Of a stretch of 64,000 bases of DNA, positions 60,971-64,000 are shown one piece after another (position 1 is the stretch's first letter; each line of letters opens with the position of its first letter). Under the pieces are notes generated by a model. That model had not been told where the DNA came from. It ran no database searches and worked only from the letters and a program-made list of their open reading frames with translations. Position numbers and translations under genes: made by a program. Source of the DNA: Phytoactinopolyspora halotolerans (GTDB lineage Bacteria > Actinomycetota > Actinomycetes > Jiangellales > Jiangellaceae). The stretch covers positions 310,001 through 374,000 of the forward strand of contig NZ_JAAGOA010000003.1 of the NCBI RefSeq assembly GCF_010550675.1, in the 5' to 3' direction.

Positions 60971-62302
60971 TCAGAACGGCGCGGCGACGCTGGTGACCTC
61001 CATCGCGATTCCGGCCGACACGACCACGGGGACGCCGTCGAGCTCGGTCAACGCCACGGTCCGCACCGGAAAGCTGTGGCTGGTCAGCGGGTCGTCGCCG
61101 ATGTGCTGGAACGTTTCCAGGTTCCACGCCCGCACGGAGCGGTCACCGTCGTCGCTGCCGGAGACGGCGAGCGGCACGCCGTCCACCTCGCCGACGGCCA
61201 CCGTTGTCACGGCTCCGCTGTGGCCCTGCAGAGGTGTACCGACCGGTTCGCCGTCCGTGAGATCCCAGACGCGGACCGTGCGGTCGGTGCTTCCGGTGAC
61301 GGCGATCGGCCGGCCGTCCAGGTCGCCGACGGCGACGGTGAGCACCTCGGCGGCATGACCGGCCAGCGGCTCGCCGATCTGCTCCCCGTTGCTGAGGTCC
61401 CACCTGCGCACGGTGCTGTCCTCGCCGCCGGAGACGGCTACGGTGCGGCCGTCCACGTCGGTGAGCTGGACCGCGTAGACAGCGCCGTCGTGCCCGCTGA
61501 GCGTCGAACCCACCTGGTCCCGGCTCTCCATGTCCCAGACACGGATGAGTCCGTCGAACCCGGCCGAGACCGCGACGGCCCGCCCGTCCAGCACGCCGGC
61601 GGCGACCGCGGTGACCCCCTCGGGGTGCACGTTGAACGGGTCCCCGATCTGGTCACGCGCACCGAGGTCCCACAGGCGGACGGCTCCGTCGTAGTCACCG
61701 GAGACGGCGACCGGAGTTCCGTCTAGTTCGCCGATCGCGATCGAGGTCACGTCACTGGTGTGGCCGGAGAGCGGCGCGCCGATCTCGAAGCCTTCCGCGG
61801 GATCCCACGGCACCAGGTCGGTGTCGACGTTGGCGTGCAGCAGCCAGGGGCGCTCGTCCGGGACGATGGCGAACTGGCCGCCGTGGCCCGGGAAATGGTC
61901 GAGGTGGGTGCCGAACGCAGGCCGAGTGTCCTCGTCGGGTTCATCCGGCGGATCCGCTGGCACATCCTCCGGCGTATCCGCCGGCGTTTCCTGCGCTGGC
62001 TCCCCCGGTGACCCCTCCGGTGACGCGTCCTGCGCCCCGTCCGCGGCGTCGTCGACCGGATCCGGGGTCGGCGCCGGCAAACCCGTCGTGGTGTCGCCGC
62101 CTGTGCCGTCGTCGGCCCCGTCGGTGGCGACGACGACGATCGTGAGCACACCGGTCAACAGGATGACCACGGCGGACGTGAGCAGAGCCCAGACCGGCAC
62201 ATCGACCATCCGCGGGCCGCCTTCGGCAGGCGGTGGGGGCGGTGGCTGTTCCCCCGGCGGCGGAGGCGGCGGGGGCTGCTGCGGAGGCGGCGGGGCGGTC
62301 AA
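60971..62302 (-). CDS. Membrane-anchored WD40 beta-propeller protein 1
   Basis: 443 residues from a TTG at 62302 whose TTGA overlaps the stop of the upstream gene, with GGAGAG 6 bases upstream; translation is coupled. Cytoplasmic Pro-rich leader (runs of PPPPPP and GEQPP), one TM helix (VWALLTSAVVILLTGVLTIVVV), an acidic Asp/Pro linker and about seven WD40-like repeats of some 43 residues, each with (L/I)SGH...V..VA.G.LDG.P.AV(S/T)G..D..VR.WDL. A seven-bladed propeller outside the cell is expected. Function unknown; paralogue of the gene at 62299. Confidence 0.82.
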   Translation of the reverse strand: MTAPPPPQQPPPPPPPGEQPPPPPPAEGGPRMVDVPVWALLTSAVVILLTGVLTIVVVATDGADDGTGGDTTTGLPAPTPDPVDDAADGAQDASPEGSPGEPAQETPADTPEDVPADPPDEPDEDTRPAFGTHLDHFPGHGGQFAIVPDERPWLLHANVDTDLVPWDPAEGFEIGAPLSGHTSDVTSIAIGELDGTPVAVSGDYDGAVRLWDLGARDQIGDPFNVHPEGVTAVAAGVLDGRAVAVSAGFDGLIRVWDMESRDQVGSTLSGHDGAVYAVQLTDVDGRTVAVSGGEDSTVRRWDLSNGEQIGEPLAGHAAEVLTVAVGDLDGRPIAVTGSTDRTVRVWDLTDGEPVGTPLQGHSGAVTTVAVGEVDGVPLAVSGSDDGDRSVRAWNLETFQHIGDDPLTSHSFPVRTVALTELDGVPVVVSAGIAMEVTSVAAPF

Positions 62303-63588
62303 CGGATCTCTCCGATCGGTGTCAGATCCCAACGGTGCAGGGCGCCGTGTTCACCGGCCGACACCGCGATGGGGACGCCGTCGAGCTCACCCAGGGCGAC
62401 GGCGTTGACGCTGCCGAGGTGAGCGATGAACGGATCGCCGATCTGCTCGTGGTTCTCCAGATCCCACGCGCGGATCTCCTGTTCGCCGGCCGACACGGCG
62501 ATCGGAACTCCGCCGACCTCGCCCACGGCGACCGACCGGACGGGGCCGGTGTGCTCTTCCAGCGGGTCGCCGACCTGTTCGAGGGCGGCAAGGTCGAATA
62601 CCCGAAGGGCACCGTCGTCGCTGCCGGTGACGGCGACAGCGGTGCCATCGACGTCGCCCATCGCCACCGCCCGCACCCACTCTCGGTGCCAGGTGTCGAT
62701 CGGGTCGCCGATGGGCTCGCGCGCCGACAGGTCCCACACGCGCAACCGCCGGTCGTCTCCGGTGGTCACCGCCACCGGCACGCCGTCCATCAGACCGGTG
62801 GCGACCGCTTCGACATCGTCCTTGTGCGAACCGAGCTCGTCGCCGATCTGGTCGCCGGTGGCGAGATCCCACATCCGCACCGTGCGGTCCACGCCGGCAC
62901 TGCCGGTCACAGCTACCGGCACGCCGTCCACTTCGGCGGTGGCGACCGCCTGGAGGAAGGTCAAGACCCCACCCGACACGGGATCGTTGACCTGTTCCCC
63001 GGTGCGGAGGTTCCACAGGCCTGGACTCTTGCTATCCGTGCCGGCAGTGGCGGCGTACAGCGTGCCGTCGACGTCGCCGACGGCGATGGAGCCTGCCCCG
63101 CCCAGATAGCCCGACAATGGCTCGCCGATCTGCTCGCCGGTCTCCAGGTTCCACACGGTCGGTGCGCTGGCACCGACGGTGACGGCGACGAGCGAACCGT
63201 CGAGCTCGCCGAGCGCCACTCCGGAGATCGACTCGGCACCGGTCAGCGGCGTGCCGATCTCCGCCGCGACAAGCTCGGACGGTGCGCTCTCACCGCTGCC
63301 GGGAGCGTCGGCGTCGGGATTCGCCGTGGCCGGAGAAGGCGTGGGCTCGCTGCCGGTGTCATCGTCCGGGACGGCCTCCGTCGGCGACGCGGTCGCGGGA
63401 CCGGCCGTGTCCGCAGGGTCTGCCGGCGCCTCGGCGACTGTGGGCTCGTCGTCACCGCCCCAGGTGATGAGGATGACGGTGATCATCGTGGCCACCAGCG
63501 CCACCGCGACGAACGCCAGCGTGGCCGCGACCGTGAGCGGCATCCGCACGGTGCGGTTTCGCGTGGACGCTCCCGGTGGCTGTGTCAT
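62299..63588 (-). CDS. Membrane-anchored WD40 beta-propeller protein 2
   Basis: 429 residues: short leader, one TM helix (MPLTVAATLAFVAVALVATMITVIL), acidic Ala/Pro/Asp-rich linker (about 45-105), then about seven WD40-like repeats with the same pattern (TVWNLETGEQIGEPLSGY, VAVTGSDDGALRVFDL, IRAWDLENHEQIGDPF). Blades are regular, with ADG-type ends replaced by LDGVP. First gene of a two-gene series; its stop overlaps the start of the second. Unknown function; both may act as protein-interaction platforms at the cell surface. Confidence 0.82.
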   Translation of the reverse strand: MTQPPGASTRNRTVRMPLTVAATLAFVAVALVATMITVILITWGGDDEPTVAEAPADPADTAGPATASPTEAVPDDDTGSEPTPSPATANPDADAPGSGESAPSELVAAEIGTPLTGAESISGVALGELDGSLVAVTVGASAPTVWNLETGEQIGEPLSGYLGGAGSIAVGDVDGTLYAATAGTDSKSPGLWNLRTGEQVNDPVSGGVLTFLQAVATAEVDGVPVAVTGSAGVDRTVRMWDLATGDQIGDELGSHKDDVEAVATGLMDGVPVAVTTGDDRRLRVWDLSAREPIGDPIDTWHREWVRAVAMGDVDGTAVAVTGSDDGALRVFDLAALEQVGDPLEEHTGPVRSVAVGEVGGVPIAVSAGEQEIRAWDLENHEQIGDPFIAHLGSVNAVALGELDGVPIAVSAGEHGALHRWDLTPIGEIR

Positions 63589-63713
63589 CGAGCACCTCGC
63601 CTGAGTGAGTGACCATGATCGTATTCGGCGGTCATGACCGGCTCAACCCCTTGGCCCATCGGCCGGGTATCTACCACCGTGGGTCTACCGCGGCGCCGGG
63701 CACAATGGGAGCC

Positions 63714-64000
63714 GTGCCGGTCGAAGATACGAACACGTCGGCGGATCGCCCAGATCCGCCAGTGGAGCCGTTGCCGCACCCGGTCACCGGGGTTGCGTTC
63801 TCCAGCCCGGTTCCGCCGGGCACCGGTTGGCCGGACGACGAGGCCGGCCCGGACACGCCGGTGGCGGCAGGGCCGGAGGATGTGGCCAAGCTGGCGGCCG
63901 GCGCCTCGCTGACCGAGGTCGCGGCGCGCTCGTCGGTATGCCGCGCCTGCCCCCGTCTGGTGCGATGGCGCGAGGACGTCGCCGCAACCAAACGACGCTC
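63714..64000 (+). CDS. Uracil-DNA glycosylase, family 4/5 (N-terminal part; cut by window end)
   Basis: Removes uracil from DNA. I translated 95 codons from the GTG at 63714 (GGGAG three bases upstream): a Pro/Asp-rich leader of about 65 residues, then [44 protein letters not shown] carries the first two iron-sulfur-cluster cysteines of the Fe-S UDGs (UdgB type). The remaining cluster Cys residues and the catalytic motifs are beyond the window. Divergent from the WD40 genes. Confidence 0.8.
   Translation, partial: MPVEDTNTSADRPDPPVEPLPHPVTGVAFSSPVPPGTGWPDDEAGPDTPVAAGPEDVAKLAAGASLTEVAARSSVCRACPRLVRWREDVAATKRR

Overview
The window comes from a high-GC Gram-positive actinomycete. Evidence is the strong GC bias at third codon positions, many GTG/TTG starts behind GAGG-type ribosome sites, lipobox lipoproteins, an actinobacterial three-part acyl-CoA carboxylase (biotinylated alpha, beta, small epsilon), a LpdA-type flavoprotein and the gene string enolase / FtsB / DUF501 / Ppx-GppA. 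From memory, the order deoC, phosphosugar mutase, PNP, lpdA-like, accA, maf, accE, pccB, birA, PH-domain protein, adenylate cyclase follows a conserved block of Streptomyces and Mycobacterium. The genus cannot be fixed from sequence alone. I see no rRNA, tRNA, CRISPR array, transposase or phage gene; this is chromosomal backbone with small insertions.

Layout. 1-6.2 kb: a TRAP transporter (fused permease cut by the window edge, DUF1850 partner, TAXI binding lipoprotein), a second divergent TAXI lipoprotein, and a two-component system. 6.4-8.5 kb: cold-shock protein and DEAD-box RNA helicase. 8.6-18.7 kb, minus strand: nucleoside/deoxyribose catabolism (PNP, phosphosugar mutase, deoC, one complete and one half aldehyde dehydrogenase) with an SDR, an acetamidase and two lipoproteins interspersed. 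18.9-25.3 kb: UxaA-type dehydratase, LpdA-like quinone reductase, TPR-LuxR regulator, FAD oxidoreductase. 25.4-31.5 kb: four related membrane proteins of unknown function around an arylsulfotransferase-like lipoprotein. 31.6-50.2 kb: carboxylase and acyl-CoA genes (accA, acyl-CoA dehydrogenase, second carboxyltransferase, Maf, DUF885, AccE, PccB), PEP carboxylase, GIDE-domain protein, BirA, PH protein and adenylate cyclase. 50.2-64 kb: a secreted two-enzyme giant protein, the enolase/FtsB string, a shikimate-dehydrogenase-like gene preceded by an aldolase remnant, a secreted amidase, twin WD40 proteins and the start of a uracil-DNA glycosylase.

How the genes fit together: PNP, mutase and DeoC turn nucleosides into glyceraldehyde-3-phosphate and acetaldehyde, which the adjacent aldehyde dehydrogenase can oxidise. 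BirA biotinylates AccA, which with PccB and AccE makes malonyl/methylmalonyl-CoA; PEP carboxylase refills the TCA cycle.

The two most unusual features are (1) the four-member family of membrane proteins with a conserved C-terminal cysteine/histidine motif, and (2) a dense set of intergenic palindromes in several sequence families. The palindromes include a pair of elements with 26-28 bp perfect inverted arms but unrelated interiors. There is also a clear pseudogene: the last 37 codons of a DeoC-type aldolase fused in frame behind the Ppx/GppA stop codon.
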